DNA from: Dromiciops gliroides
Taxonomy: Eukaryota; Chordata; Mammalia; Microbiotheria; Microbiotheriidae
DNA: 64,000 bases
Assembly (NCBI RefSeq): GCF_019393635.1
Contig: NC_057861.1
Location: 61,506,532 to 61,570,531 of the forward strand
Reading direction: 5' to 3'
The stretch's first letter is position 1. Every line of letters begins with the position of its first letter. This document shows, piece after piece, positions 42,395-54,625 of the stretch. The notes beneath the pieces are model-generated. The model did no database searches. It was not told the origin of the DNA and saw nothing but the letters and a program-made list of their open reading frames with translations. Made by a program: the position numbers and the translations under genes.

Positions 42395-43800
42395 CAAGAT
42401 GGTTGGTGAGAGAGTCATGATGGTAGATATGGGGCAGCCAAGAGCTGAACTCTCCCAGCGTTCCCCTTCAAACAACTTTAAAATATCTCAAATCAAATTC
42501 TGGAGCAGCAGAGCCAGCTAAAGATTTAGGTAAGTCATTTTCCTAGCCTAGGAAAACTTAAGAGGTCAGCAGGAGAAGTCTGTGGTAAGGAGGTGGAGGG
42601 CTTGTCCAGAGTCCATATAAGATTTGGTGATAACAGTGGCTGCAGCAACAACAGCTTTGGGAGCACTTTGCTTAGAGACAGAAGACAGTAAAGTACTTGG
42701 ACAACTCATCAGAAAGAGATTACAGGGGACCCTTTGCTGGCACTGGGTATAACTGATGCTGAATGGTAACTTTGTTGCCCATATGCAGTTCTGGGTTGCA
42801 TTTCCAGAGAGGATAGGGAAGCTAGTGGTCAGTTATAAGGAATCAGGGGCCCTGGTCACAGTACCAAAGTAAAGAGGAGCACAAGAGCTTACAGCTACAG
42901 GAAACCAGGGGCACTTCCTGGGTAAAGACCAAAGCACAGACCAGGAGAGCAGTGTCCATACCTATTCCGGAATCACACCACCTTGGAAACACCAAAAATT
43001 TGCAGACCTCCAGAACTAGTTCTGAAAACAGCAGCATGGAAAAACCTGAGGCTTGGGACAATGCCCCCCACCCCTCAGGGAAGCAGAGCCCAAATTTAAT
43101 AAAGTTAAAAGTCAAAAAGTAGGTTGGAAAAAATAAGCAAACCACAAAAAAAGAATTTGACCATAAAAACCTACTACTGTGGCAGGGAAGACCAAGACAT
43201 AAACTCAGAAGATAACAATTTGAAAATAGCCACCAAAAAAGTCTCACAGAATAATGCTAATTGGACTCGAAGCCAACAAAAATTCCCAGAAGAGTTAAAG
43301 AGGTATGAATTGTAGAGGAAAAATTGGGGAAAGAAATGGGAGCGGTGCAAGAAAATTATGAAAAAAGAATTAATGGCTTGGTAAAAGAGGTGCAAAAAAA
43401 TACTGAAGAAAATAATACCTTAAAAATAGAATTGGCCAGGACAGCTAGGTGACACAGTGGATAAAGCACCAGCCCTGGATTCAGGAGGACCTGAGTTCAA
43501 ATCTGGCCTCAAACACTTGACACTTACTAGCTGTGTGACCCTGGGCAAGTCACTTAACCCTCATTGCCCCACCCCACCCCCCCAAAAAATTAATTGGCTA
43601 AATCATAAAAGAGGCATAAGAATTCACCAAAGAGAAGAACTCTAAAAAGCAAAATTGGTCAAATGGAAAAAGAGGTAAAATATTTCACTGAAGAAGATAA
43701 TTCCTTAAAAATTAGAATTGGGCAAGTGGAAGTGACTCCATAAGACATTGAGAAACAATCAAGATAATCAATGATTGAGGGACTGAGGGACTAGATATTG
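42395..43800 (+). mobile_element. L1 5' UTR and ORF1 start, 3'-truncated
   Basis: The 5' UTR text 'ggcagccaagagctgaactc', 'cccttcaaacaactttaaaa' and the many 'ctacaggaaaccaggggca' motifs match marsupial L1 promoters. ORF1-like coding follows (KKNLTIKTYYCGREDQ, ENNTLKIELAR). It is broken by stops and by the SINE at 43438-43588, and ends near 43800 without ORF2. Non-autonomous. Confidence 0.75.
43438..43588 (+). mobile_element. tRNA-derived SINE nested in L1 ORF1
   Basis: Full SINE with a C/A-rich tail, interrupting the L1 text 'aaaatagaattggccagg ... taattggctaaatcata'. Confidence 0.87.
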
Positions 43801-44275
43801 GAAAAGGGGCCTCCTTTTTTTTCACTTTATATTCAGTGAGCTGAGAAACAAAATCCAGGAGCTTTCTCCACCCTCAGGACTCAGTCCTTTTCCTTTTCCC
43901 TTGCTCCATTTATGAAGGCAGAAGTGTAATGGGACAACGTGGGAGTGGATGAAAGGAGACAGGATTTCTCTCTTCTCCTTTCCCTTCCTTCCAAGAACAG
44001 ATAATTACAAGTTGCAACTGGAAGTTGTAGCAGAGGCAGATATGTGTTCCTTATCTACCAAGAGGCTAGACATGGACAGTGTCAAGGCAATGTTCACAAA
44101 CCCCAAACTCCTCTGTGAAGGAGAAGGGTTGTTGAATTCCCTAGTCAGCATGATGCCCTAATCAAGCCTTCTAGTCAGAGAAGGGACATTTCCTGGGCAG
44201 CTGCAGCTTTAGGAATTGCCTTGTGGGTAACCTTCACTTCATGAATTTCTGAGTTTGAACATTCAGACACTAGTT
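43801..44275. other. Intergenic, no feature recognised
   Basis: No named repeat or supported exon. Confidence 0.35.
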
Positions 44276-44276
44276 T

Positions 44277-44279
<3 letters not shown>

Positions 44280-44340
<61 letters not shown>
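44280..44340. repeat. (GA)n microsatellite
   Basis: About 30 uninterrupted GA units; likely polymorphic. Confidence 0.95.
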
Positions 44341-44343
<3 letters not shown>

Positions 44344-44744
44344 CCTCAACAGTGCATTTCTTGGAAAAGGAAGATCAACCACAAAAGATTCCTCTGTACC
44401 TGAAAGACTAAATCTATGTCAAGATGGAGCAAGGAGAAGAGATGGAGAAGAGAAATCTGGACCTGGAATCTAAAGGGCTTTATAGAAAGTTTTTCTAGGT
44501 TTCTAGGTTTTTCCTAGGTTCCTGTGCTTTGCATCTTACTCATTTTTTTGTGGGTGAAAAAAGTTTGCGCCACACCTAATATCTGTATTGTACATGGAAT
44601 TCCTGTGTAGAGGTGAGGACCTTCACCCATATCTGGTGAAAAATAGACATGTACTATATTCAGCTTTGTTTTGTTGATTTTCCCAAAGTGGGAAGAAGCT
44701 CACTGATCTCCTTGCTGTTCCTTAAACAAGACATTCATCTCCCA

Positions 44745-45065
44745 ACTGCAGTCATTTTTGCCGACCATCTTCCATGCCTGGAATGCTCTCCCCCTTCAGT
44801 TCTGCTTTCTGGTTTTCTTCAAGTCTAAGTTTTAATTTCACCTTTTACAGAAAGGCTTATTCTGATCCTGCTCAATGCTAGAGCCTTTCTTCCATGATCT
44901 CCAATTTATCCTGCATAGATCTTATTTGTATGTAGTCGTTTGCATATCATCTTCCCCCATTAGACTGTCAGCTCCTTGAGAGCAGGGATTTTTTTTTATC
45001 TGAAGTGCTTAGCACAGTGCCTAGCACACAGTAGGGCCTTATTAAATGATTTGATAAATTTATTT
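44745..45065 (+). mobile_element. L2-type LINE 3' end
   Basis: 'ccatgcctggaatgctctcc', 'tagactgtcagctccttgag', 'gcttagcacagtgcctagca' and 'gggccttattaaatgatttg' form a typical L2 3' end. Confidence 0.75.
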
Positions 45066-45179
45066 GATTTTCTTAGGGTCAAGGTCCCTAGGATTAAAGC
45101 CAGTCTATAAGAGCTCATCATCTTTAGGAGACCTTTGGATTATTTTATATTTATATATAGATATCTACATATATTTTTC

Positions 45180-45453
<274 letters not shown>

Positions 45454-45504
45454 CCCATATGTTTTTTATATTTATACATATACATACATATAGACATATT
45501 GCAT

Positions 45505-45560
45505 ATACAATTTTATATATATATATATACATATGTGTGTGTGTATATATATATATATGA
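45505..45560. repeat. (TA)n(TG)n microsatellite
   Basis: Alternating TA and TG/TATG units next to the SINE; low complexity. Confidence 0.85.
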
Positions 45561-45635
45561 AATACATACATTTGCTGACTGACCAGAGAATAAAAATATC
45601 ATATTTGGAAGCAACCTTACCAATAATCTATTCCA

Positions 45636-45641
<6 letters not shown>

Positions 45642-45702
<61 letters not shown>

Positions 45703-45838
45703 TGGTGAGGCAACTGGGGTTAAGTGACTTGCCCAGGGTCACACAGCTAGTAAGTGTCAAGTGTCTGAGGTCAGATTTGAACTCAGGTCCTCCTGGATCC
45801 AGGGCTGGTGCTCTATCCACTGCACCACCTAGCTGTCC
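45642..45838 (-). mobile_element. tRNA-derived SINE with an adjoining (TC)n tract
   Basis: The reverse SINE is preceded by about 26 TC units and a T-run. The target duplication 'ccagttctctct' occurs on both sides, so the TC expansion grew from the target or tail. Confidence 0.88.
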
Positions 45839-45839
45839 C

Positions 45840-46390
45840 CCCAGTTCTCTCTTTATGCAGAAACCAAGGCCAGAGAGAAGGGGCAAAGCTGGAATTAGAA
45901 CCAGTATATCTGGATTTGCATCTCAATATCCTTTTCCATGATAACACAAACCTGTTCAGAGAGGTGATCAAAGTTCAACATATCACTCCTTTACTTAAGT
46001 GAATCAAGTGTATTGATGACTAAATAACAATAGGTTTACATTTTAAAAAATACTTTCTATAATGCCTGTTCGTTTGAGAAGGAGGAGTTGACCAGCCCCA
46101 GTTAAGCCTGATCCCACTGCTGATCATCAGCACAAGGGTTTTGACCTACTTCATTTTACCCCTCCTTAGGTATCCTGGTTGCCTGCCTTCCTCATCCTGA
46201 GCCCCTACCTTACTCAACCTACTTAGAGTTTCACCATTTTAGTGCTAGAATTAGTACAGACCCCTGACTGGCTTAGCCCATTGTAGTTCAGAACTCCTGA
46301 GTTTAAGAAATCACTAGTCTCAGCGATCCAAACAGAAGGAATTACAGGTATGTACCATCACATCTGGCTTCATTTTGTTTTGCAGTAAAA
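45840..46390. other. Intergenic, no feature recognised
   Basis: No named repeat or supported exon. Confidence 0.35.
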
Positions 46391-46394
46391 GTCA

Positions 46395-46545
46395 TATGAT
46401 AGAGGTCATGCAAGTATCATTATTCTCATTTTTCAGATAAGGAAACGAAGGTAGATAAAGAAGTGACTTGCCCCAGCTAAAAGAGCAGGAGAGCCAGGAT
46501 TTGAACCCAACTCTTCTTAAAATCCAACATGTCAACTTCACTGCT
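46395..46545 (+). mobile_element. MIR-like remnant
   Basis: 'tctcatttttcagataagga' and 'gagccaggatttgaacccaa' are MIR 3'-half motifs. Confidence 0.5.
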
Positions 46546-47080
46546 TCTCTCAGTGGTCTCTTATTTCAGGACCCTCTGGCTGATACCAGATCCCTCAGTC
46601 CATTTGTCTAGACCAAGGGCCTCTCCTCAAAGTTGTCACCTGGAGCTGAATGCTCTCTGCTCTCTTGAATCCAATGTGTTATTCTACCTCTCTGACCCAA
46701 GTATCCCTGACTTGAGATATAAAAAATAACCAAATGGCCAAGGTCCCACAGTAACCTGCCTAATGCTATAAACAGCTATCAAGAGCTATTGTCCAACCTG
46801 GCTCTGGCTTGGAGAAAAACAGCATTCAATAACTGTTTGTAATTGATGCCGTAATTACTACTCTTTGATAACTTCAGGCTCCACTAGGAAAAGCTTTCAA
46901 CATGGTTTTCATGCTGATTAAGTCTAATTTAGGCAGCAGCGTTGGACCTCTCTCAGCTGCTAGGGCTGTATGCATTTTGGACAGACTGTGATGGACAGGT
47001 GCTTTCAACAAAGCTGTTTGCTTTCTGACCTTCACAGCCCCAGAAGGGATTTGGACAATCCTGTGCCTGTCTTTTGAAAG
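46546..47080. other. Intergenic, no feature recognised
   Basis: 46810-47040 reads like single-copy DNA ('ggcagcagcgttggacctct') and could be a conserved noncoding stretch, but nothing in the sequence alone shows it. Confidence 0.3.
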
Positions 47081-47084
47081 ATCC

Positions 47085-47290
47085 CAGCATCATAGTGTTA
47101 GAGATTTAGAACTGGAAGAGCCTATAAAATGTGATTTAGTTCATCCTTGGTGTTTTACAGATAAGAAAACTGAGGTGGAGAGTGACTTACCTAAGGTAAC
47201 ACAGGTAGTAAGTGGCAGAGCCAGGATTTGAAGCCAGTTCTTTATTCCGAATACAGTACTTTTCCCACCCACTGTGCTGCTTCCTTTAAT
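47085..47290 (+). mobile_element. MIR-family SINE
   Basis: 'atcatagtgttagagattta', 'gataagaaaactgaggtgga', 'gccaggatttgaagccagtt' and 'cccactgtgctgcttcc' follow the family order. Confidence 0.6.
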
Positions 47291-47454
47291 GCTTCTAATG
47301 TTTCTTTATTACATCTGATGCTGGCTCTTAGTTCAAATAAATTCCTGAAAAATCATATTACAAAAAAACCTCTACCCTCCTATTGCCATATTTAGTAGTA
47401 TTTTTAGATACTCTATTTTATTAGAGGCCTATTCAGCATCTATTGAAATGCTTG

Positions 47455-47735
47455 AGTGTTTTTCTTGTTGATATCCACAGACTACCCTTCATGCCTGGAA
47501 TACATTCCCTTCCCTATCTCCACTGGTCAAAATTATTTTTCTTCACGTCTGAGCTCAGATACTGCCTCTTCTGTGAAGCTTGCCCTAATCTCCTCCTTCC
47601 CCCCAGCCAAAACTGTGTGATCCCTCGGGATATCTCCTCTGCCCACGTTGCATTCTACCTTATAGTTATCTGTGTATTGGTGCTTTCTTCTTGTGTAAAC
47701 TGTAAGATTCTTGTGGGCAGGAATGGTGTCATTTT
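47455..47735 (+). mobile_element. L2-type LINE 3' end
   Basis: 'ttcatgcctggaatacattc', 'tcacgtctgagctcagatac', 'gtgaagcttgccctaatctc' and 'gattcttgtgggcaggaatg' match L2. Confidence 0.65.
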
Positions 47736-48207
47736 CCAGTGTTGGGGAGTGAATCACTGCTTACAAGGATTGTATCTTAGAATGGGATCTGGATTTTTGG
47801 ACCACAGTTTAAAACATAGGAATGATGGGCTCCAGTCCAAAGATGAAGTGAACTTAACAAGGGTCAGTAAGAATGTATTTCTTTGGAGTCTTACAAATTT
47901 ATTCCAATGAGGTTTAAAGAGAAATGGCAGGGTAAGAGAGAAAACTGTACTCTCAAGTTACATATATATTCAAAGATACCATAGAGAGAATAGCTACAAT
48001 GTAAGAAGAATCACAGTTACAACACTTAGAAGTTCCAGGGAAGTTAGGGGAAACCAAGGAGGCCAGTAATACAATTTCTGTTATCTGATATCTCTGGCTC
48101 CCATCACCACCACCACCACTTTGGATATAATAAATAGCTCTTACCTTCCTCAAGCTTGCAGTCTATCTTCTCCCTTCCCCAGCCAAACTTTAGAAAATGG
48201 TTTCCAG

Positions 48208-48352
48208 GGGCAGCTGGGTGGTGCAGTGGATAGAACACTGGCCCTGGATTCAGGAGGAACTGAGTTCAAATCCAGCCTCATACACTTTACACTTACTAGC
48301 TGTGTGACCCTAGGCAAGTCACTTAACCCCAGTTGCCTCATCAAAAAAAAAA
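48208..48352 (+). mobile_element. tRNA-derived marsupial SINE
   Basis: Full SINE with an A/GAAA tail, flanked by 'gaaaatggtttcca' and 'gaaaatgctttcca'. Confidence 0.9.
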
Positions 48353-49426
48353 AAAGAAAGAAAGAAAAAAAAGAAAATGCTTTCCACTTCTCTTCTCACT
48401 TATAAACCCTCTACAATCTAGATTCTGATCTTCTTATTCAACTGAACCTACCATCTCCAAAGTTAACAATGATCTTTAAATTTGATGGTCTTTTCTCATT
48501 TCCTACCTTTCTTGATCCCCCTGCCTCATTTGACACTGTTGACCTCTTGCCCTCACCTTCTCAATATTCCTCCTCTCTGGATTTTGTGATATTACTCTCT
48601 CCTGGTTCTCTGCCTACCCATCAAATTGCTCCTTCTCCATTTTGTGTGCTGATTCTTCATCTATATCACATGCTCCAACTGTGGACTTAACCCAAGATTC
48701 TATCCAGGGCACTCCTCTCTTCTAACCATACTCTCTCCCTTGGTGATGTCATCAGCTCCAATGGGTTTATCATCTCAATTCAAAAGACTCTTAGATCTTT
48801 CTCCAAGTTTGAGAGACATAATTCTGGGTAATTTAATCATTTTATTAATAATGGTTATTTGGCCATCTCTTAGACCAAAGATAATCATGGTTATATGCCC
48901 ATTCTTATATGTCCCCAGGGTGACAAACAACTCTGATTGGTTAACAATTAATGAAAGAGTGAATATTACAGTGAGGGGCTGAACCTATTCAAGTGAACTT
49001 TGATTATGCCATTTACTTCCAAGTTACCCCCAGACTCGGGCAATCTATTTAAATAATTACCCTAGCCTACCCTACACAAGCCTGAGCAGAAAGGGAGTTT
49101 CACCTTAGATTAGAAATCTGATCTAGTTAAACTAGAAGGAGGAGAATGTTAATCCTATCTTCCATCAACCCTGTCCTTGAGAAATTGGAAAAGGAAATAG
49201 GACAGGGAAAAAAAGTTGATGTCTCCCCAATTTGAATAATTGGCTATTAATATGAGAGAAATAATGATTTCTCTCACTCCTGAGCTATCTAGACCTGCAT
49301 TGTGAACTGCCAACTTGACATTTTCAACTGGATATCCTATAGGCATCTCAAATTCATCATTTCCAAAAAATCCCTCATTATTCCCCCTCCCCAAACCCAC
49401 TCCTCCTCCTCTTCTTCTTCTTCTTC

Positions 49427-49562
49427 TTTTTTTAGTGAGGCAATTGGGGTTAAGTGACTTGCCCAGGGTCACACAACTAGTGTTAAGTGTCTGAGGCCAG
49501 ATTTGAACTCAGGTACTCCTGACTCCAGGGTCGGTGCTCTATCCACCCTCCATCTAGCTGCC
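49427..49562 (-). mobile_element. tRNA-derived marsupial SINE
   Basis: Reverse SINE with a (CTT)n-rich left edge, flanked by 'aacccactcctcct' and 'aacccactcctctt'. About 15 bases of the body are missing. Confidence 0.87.
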
Positions 49563-49783
49563 CCAACCCACTCCTCTTCTGAACTTCCGTTTCTCCTGAA
49601 AATACTACCATTCTTCCAGTCACTCAGAGTTGCAACCTTGATGTTATTAACTTCATATTTGTACCTACCCTACACATCTAATTGCCAAATCTTGCTATCT
49701 ATACCTCCACATCTCTTGCATACCACCCCTTTTTCTTACTTCAGTAATGAAGTGACCTCAGTTACTTTTCTTTTTTTTCCTCT

Positions 49784-49935
49784 TTTTTTTTTTTTTTTTT
49801 TTGGTGAGGCAATTGGGGTTAAGTGACTTCCCCAGGGTCACACAGTAGTAAGTGTCAAGTGTCTGAGGCCGGATTTGAACTCAGGTCCTCCTGAATCCAG
49901 GGCCAGTACTCTATCCACTGCGCCACCTAGCTGCC
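49784..49935 (-). mobile_element. tRNA-derived marsupial SINE
   Basis: Reverse SINE flanked by 'cagttacttttc' on both sides. Confidence 0.9.
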
Positions 49936-50150
49936 CCAGTTACTTTTCACCAGGATTATGCCAGGGGCTTTCTGAATGGTCTTCCAGCCTCATTTCTCCC
50001 CTCTCCAATCCATTTTCCACACAACTGACCAAGTCTGTTCCCTAGTCAGTAACTTAAAAATCATCCCTTATTTGCTCCCTGTAATAGGATCAAATGTAAA
50101 ATCTATTGTTTGACTTTTAAAGCCCTTTACAACCTAGCTCAAGCTCCTTT

Positions 50151-50296
50151 TTTTTTTTTTTGGCAGGGCAATGGGGTTAAGTAACTTGCCCAGGGTCACA
50201 CAGCTAGTAAGTGTCAAGTGTCTGAGGCCGGATTTGAACTCAGGTACTCCTGAATCCAGGGCCGGTGCTCTATCCACTGTGCCACCCAGCTGCCCC
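50151..50296 (-). mobile_element. tRNA-derived marsupial SINE
   Basis: Reverse SINE flanked by 'ctcaagctcctttt' on both sides. Confidence 0.9.
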
Positions 50297-51083
50297 CTCA
50301 AGCTCCTTTTGCAGCCCTATTATACGACTCCTCTATTTGCATTCTAGACATTTAGCTAAACTGTCCTTGCTGTTTCTCACAAATTGATATTCCTCCATCC
50401 CTCATCTCTGTGCCTTTGCCTGCAATGATTTCCCTCTTTGTTTCCCACTTAGCTCAAGCTCTACCTTCTACCTAAAGTCCTTTCTTCCTTGTTTGTTTTT
50501 TTTTTTTGGCTAAAGTCTTTTCTGATCCAGATGCCTACCCTCTTACCTCAGCTACCAGTACTCTCTCTCTCCCTAAATTACCTTATACTTATCTTGTATT
50601 TGATCTGCACATATACATGTATGAGTTATCCCTAATAGAATTAAGTATCTTGAGAACAGAAACTGTTTCATTTTTGTCTTTGTATGCCCAGAACCCTGGT
50701 ATGTGTCAGGATTGTTAGCTTCTCCCATGGACTTCCTATGAAGGGAGATTCTGGCCCTCTCCAACAGCTAGAGTGGTTATTTTCATTGGCAGTGAGCACA
50801 TGTACTGTCTATTCAAGCCTGAGTCTGATGAGCAGCAGAACTAAAAGATGTCTCATGACTGAACTGTGCCCAATCAGAGACATCATTGGAACAATGGTGA
50901 ATTTACACTCTGCTTTTCCTGTTTAATTACTCTATAATATGGGCAGTATTTAATACTAAGTGATTCTCTGCTCTGCTACATTTACTTACTTAGTTGTTTG
51001 TGGTTTTAATGATTTTTTTCCCCTAAATAAATTTAGTTTTCATTGTGTATGATATGATTATGGATTTGAATCAGATTAAACTC

Positions 51084-51730
51084 TGAAGATGGGGTCTGGA
51101 AGGTACCCAGCCCTGACCCAATATAGTTAGTTTAGAAGTTTATTGCTTGTCAAATTCTCACTGTCTCCTTTAAGTTTAATTGCCAATTATTTCTCTGACT
51201 TCCCAACATAGCCGAAGATAAATTTTAACCCTGTCATCCTTATCTTTAGAGACAGGGGCCTGGAGAGGGGAGTCAGTGGGAACTGTGAGATTTGAAACAT
51301 CTGACTCTCACTCCCCTGTTTCCTTTTCCTTTGGTTTGACCTTGTTCCCCCTCCCCTTTTCCCCCTTGCTCCTGGAACACGTATGCATGTCTCCATACAT
51401 TGATCACGAGCTGAACACGCACCTTGGATGAGACAGGATTGGATGTTAGATTGTGAGCTCATCCACCCTAGGTGTACGTGGGGACAGTCCTTTTCAAGAT
51501 TACTATAAAAACCTAGAGGATTGGGCATATCTTTGCAAGACTTCAATGTGTAATTGGGTTTTGCCCGTCCTCATGAGGATGTAATAAATCTGTCTCTGCT
51601 TGACTTGGTGGTCTCCTCGAGTTATCTGGGTAAACTGAGGCAGTTTGCTCCAAACAATTGTGTCCCAAGTCAGTGTCATTTCTATAGTGAGCATGGATAA
51701 GAGAGCAAATCCAGTAGATAACTGACAACA
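51084..51730 (+). mobile_element. LTR-like element
   Basis: A TATAAAA at 51504-51510 and an AATAAA at 51583-51588 lie 79 bases apart, followed by 'cttgacttggtggtctcctc' and 'gtaaactgaggcagtttgct', as in an R-U5 region. The ends (TGAAGATGGG ... CTGACAACA) are guesses; no target duplication was found. Confidence 0.45.
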
Positions 51731-52074
51731 CAGAATTTAACTGGTTAGGAGATTGTTTCTAGTCTGGTGATCAAAAGATCACTTGGGGAGCTCAGATCTT
51801 TTATGAATTTAGTAATAATCTATATCGTTAAGGCTTTTAACTTTGCAGGAAAAAAATGAAGTCATATAGGAAGTAGCACCCTTGCCTTGGACTAACATGC
51901 TCACGAGTTAATCTGTCTCCCAACTGACAGGTTGCTTGGTACAGGGGGCTTAAGGAACCTCCCTGTACCCCTAAGAGAGAGGGTGGGGAGATCAGAGGCA
52001 TGGACTAATTTAAGGTCAAACCCTGAGTCAGTCTCAGAAGGTGGATATAGACATGGTCTGGAAGAATAAGTTCC
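51731..52074. other. Intergenic, no feature recognised
   Basis: No named repeat or supported exon. Confidence 0.35.
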
Positions 52075-52078
52075 ATAT

Positions 52079-52438
52079 TGTTAAGGCTAAAATTCTAGCT
52101 AGTCTGTCTAAAATATCTATTGAGTGGTCGCCAATAATTTATAAGCTTTAGCAAGAGTTAGACTTTTAAGCATTTATTAAGGAGAATAAGAATTTGGTAA
52201 AGAGAGAAGAAAAAGGCCTACATTCCTATCTATTAAAGGGAGAGCGCATTTCTAGCTCCATTCTCCACCAGCGTCCTCAGGAAAGAGTGCTAGTCTCTTC
52301 CCTCTTCCTCCCACTAGCCAATGTCACTTCCTGACACCAAAGAAAAGACTCCTGGTCTTGCCCTCAAAGACCTTCACTTCATGGGCGGAACTCTTCTACA
52401 GTAAGTCTCCAGCAGGTGGCATCATTCCAATCATTACA
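52079..52438 (-). mobile_element. Solo LTR of family C, copy 1
   Basis: A 360-base LTR bounded by TGTTAAGGCT and CAATCATTACA, flanked by ATAT on both sides (52075-52078, 52439-52442). AATAAA on the minus strand (52173-52178) sets the orientation. It is closely similar to the element at 59425-59792. Confidence 0.85.
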
Positions 52439-52449
52439 ATATATACCCT

Positions 52450-52830
52450 AGAAGGAAGCTACATGGCTGAGTGGATAGAGCACTGCCTGGAGTCAGTAAG
52501 ACCTGAGTTGAAATCCAGTCTCAGTTGCTTACTAGCTGTGTGACCCCAGACAAGTCACTTAACCTATGTTTGCCTTAATGTACTGGAGAAGGAAATGGCA
52601 AAAACCACTCTAGTATGGTCCACAGCATTCTTTTGTGTGTGTGTGTGTGTGGGGGCAATGGGGGTTAAGTGACTTGCCCAGGGTCACACAGCTAGTAAGT
52701 GTCAAGTGTCTGAGGTTGCATTTGAACTCAGGTCCTCCTGAATCCAGGGCCAGTGCTTTATCCACTGTGCCACCTAGTTGTCCCCAGTCCACAGCATTCT
52801 AAAGAGCTGGACATGACTGGACTGGATGGG
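52450..52830 (+). mobile_element. SINE with RTE/BovB-like tail, split by a short SINE
   Basis: The tRNA-derived head and body continue into 'actggagaaggaaatggcaa' and, after the nested SINE, 'aaagagctggacatgactgg', the RTE-type end. Positions 52634-52783 are a later insertion. Confidence 0.7.
52634..52783 (-). mobile_element. tRNA-derived marsupial SINE
   Basis: Reverse SINE preceded by a short (TG)n, flanked by 'gtccacagcattct' on both sides. Confidence 0.9.
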
Positions 52831-53164
52831 ACATGACCCCAGGACCCTAGGGGCAGGAAGTGCTTCTTATTATTGTACTATGACTCTAAGATGAGGATAA
52901 TTGCACTAACCTTTCTCCTGGTCATGAGATGTACCTTTGTCAATGGTAAAGTGTTATGTAAAATGGCATTGTGTTACCTTTGTAAATGATAAAGGGTTAG
53001 GGTATATTTCTACACTGTATACCCAGCCCATGGTGATGAGATATGGGAACAAGAAAGAGCAATTTGATTTCTATCCCGGGGAAAAAATGACAATCAGACA
53101 TAAAACAAGATGTTGTCATCATTGTTGTTGTCATCTACATCCTTGTCTCCTCCTCCTCCTCTGC

Positions 53165-53192
53165 TTCATTCATTCATTCATTCATTCATTCG
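53165..53192. repeat. (CATT)n microsatellite
   Basis: About six CATT units; short. Confidence 0.8.
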
Positions 53193-53254
53193 TTTATTTG
53201 TTGTGGGGTGGGACAAGGAAAGGAGTTAGGGTGGGTAAAGAATAAGGCCTTCTG

Positions 53255-53402
53255 GGGGCAGCTAGGTGGCGCAGTGGATAGAGCACTGGCCCTGGATTCA
53301 GGAGGACCTGAGTTCAAATCTGGCCTCAGACACTTAACACTTACTAGCTGTGTGACCCTGGGCAAGTCACTTAACCCCAATTGCCTCACTAAAAAAAAAA
53401 AA
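53255..53402 (+). mobile_element. tRNA-derived marsupial SINE
   Basis: Full SINE with a poly(A) tail, flanked by 'aagaataaggccttctgg' on both sides. The 18-base perfect duplication suggests a young insertion. Confidence 0.92.
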
Positions 53403-53489
53403 AAGAATAAGGCCTTCTGGTGTACAGATGAGCTCAATTTAATAAATTAAAACTGATTAACACACCCTCAGCCGCCTTTTCCCTCTTAT

Positions 53490-53772
53490 TGGAGGGCTGG
53501 CACCAGATTCCTCCCAAGACTTTCCTTTATAGAATGCTCACTGTCTTTCTGCTAAATACTTTTCATAAGCTCTACTTCCACTCCAGGGACACCATGTCCC
53601 TGCCACACTCATTCCTTGGCAATGCCTCTCCCTTTCCAGCTTCCTTTTATTTGTTGTCTTCCCCCATTAGACTGTAAACACCTTGAGGGCAGGGACATTT
53701 TAAAAAATTTGTGTGCCCAGGACTTAGCACTGTGCCTGGCACATAGTAAGCACTTAATAAATGTTCACCAAT
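53490..53772 (+). mobile_element. L2-type LINE 3' end
   Basis: 'gactgtaaacaccttgaggg', 'acttagcactgtgcctggca' and 'gtaagcacttaataaatgtt' form an L2 3' end. Confidence 0.75.
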
Positions 53773-53776
53773 TTGT

Positions 53777-53930
53777 TTTTTTTTTTTTTTTTGCAGGGCA
53801 ATGAGGGTTAAGTGACTTGCCCAGGGTCACAAAGGTAGTATGTGTCAAGTGTCTGAGGCCGGATTTGAACTCAGGTCTTCCTGAATCCAGGGCCGGTGCT
53901 CTATCCACTGTGCCACCTAGCTGCCCCCAC
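53777..53930 (-). mobile_element. tRNA-derived marsupial SINE
   Basis: Full reverse SINE with a T16 run. No clear target duplication. Confidence 0.87.
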
Positions 53931-54625
53931 GTGTAAACTTCTTAATCAAGATTCCTTGGCTCTTCTTTCAAGAGTCAGTTTAAAAATCACCTTCAAGAAG
54001 GCTTCCTGGTTAATGGGATCCCGACCTGATTCAATCCCTTCTTCTCCAGGAAATGGAACCAAAATTAAATTTTGCATTATAGCCTTTGATATTGGAGGAA
54101 AACATATTTTCCCGAGGTGATGTAAAATAGCAAAAAGAGCACTAAGCTTGGAAGAAGACCTGGACTGATGTCTTCTCTCAGACATTTACAAATTTCAAGA
54201 ATTCATCAAATAGCCCTGATGATCAAAGGAGCTCTGCCAGACACCAAGGCTGTCAAAATAAAAGATACAGCTGCTGCCCTCAAGGAGTTCACAGTTTGTG
54301 GGCTTCTGTGTGTGTATGGGCCATATACACCTAATAATAATAATAATAAATTATTGTTATTAATTAATTAAAATGTGAAAACATAAATTCAAATAGAATA
54401 ATATATTTTGATTAACAGAAATCACTTCTACCCAGAGGGATTAATGGGAGAGGTGGCACCTGAGGTCAGACTAGCAGAAAGGGAAAGAGTTCTGATGTCT
54501 GAGGTTCAGGGTGAGGTAGAAGAATCCAGCCAAGGCATAGGTTCCATTTTGAACAAATGCACAGGAGTGAGAGCTGGGGAGGAGTAGATGGGAAAATGGC
54601 AAGTTGTCTAGTTTGACTGACAACT

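Larger units (their letters stand above)
48380..50730 (+). mobile_element. Long L2/CR1-type LINE stretch broken by SINEs
   Basis: A continuous LINE text with its SINEs removed: 'tgcctcatttgacactgttg', 'tctctcccttggtgatgtca', 'caactggatatcctatagg', 'ggtcttccagcctcatttct', 'ctttacaacctagctcaagc' and an L2-type 3' end at about 50650-50720 ('ttgagaacagaaactgtttc'). Part of 48780-49250 does not fit and may be a separate insertion. No long frame survives. Confidence 0.5.

Noticed and set aside
42843-43395. Minus-strand frames rich in Phe/Leu/Cys
   Set aside because: They lie opposite the L1 5' UTR and ORF1 and have no coding support.
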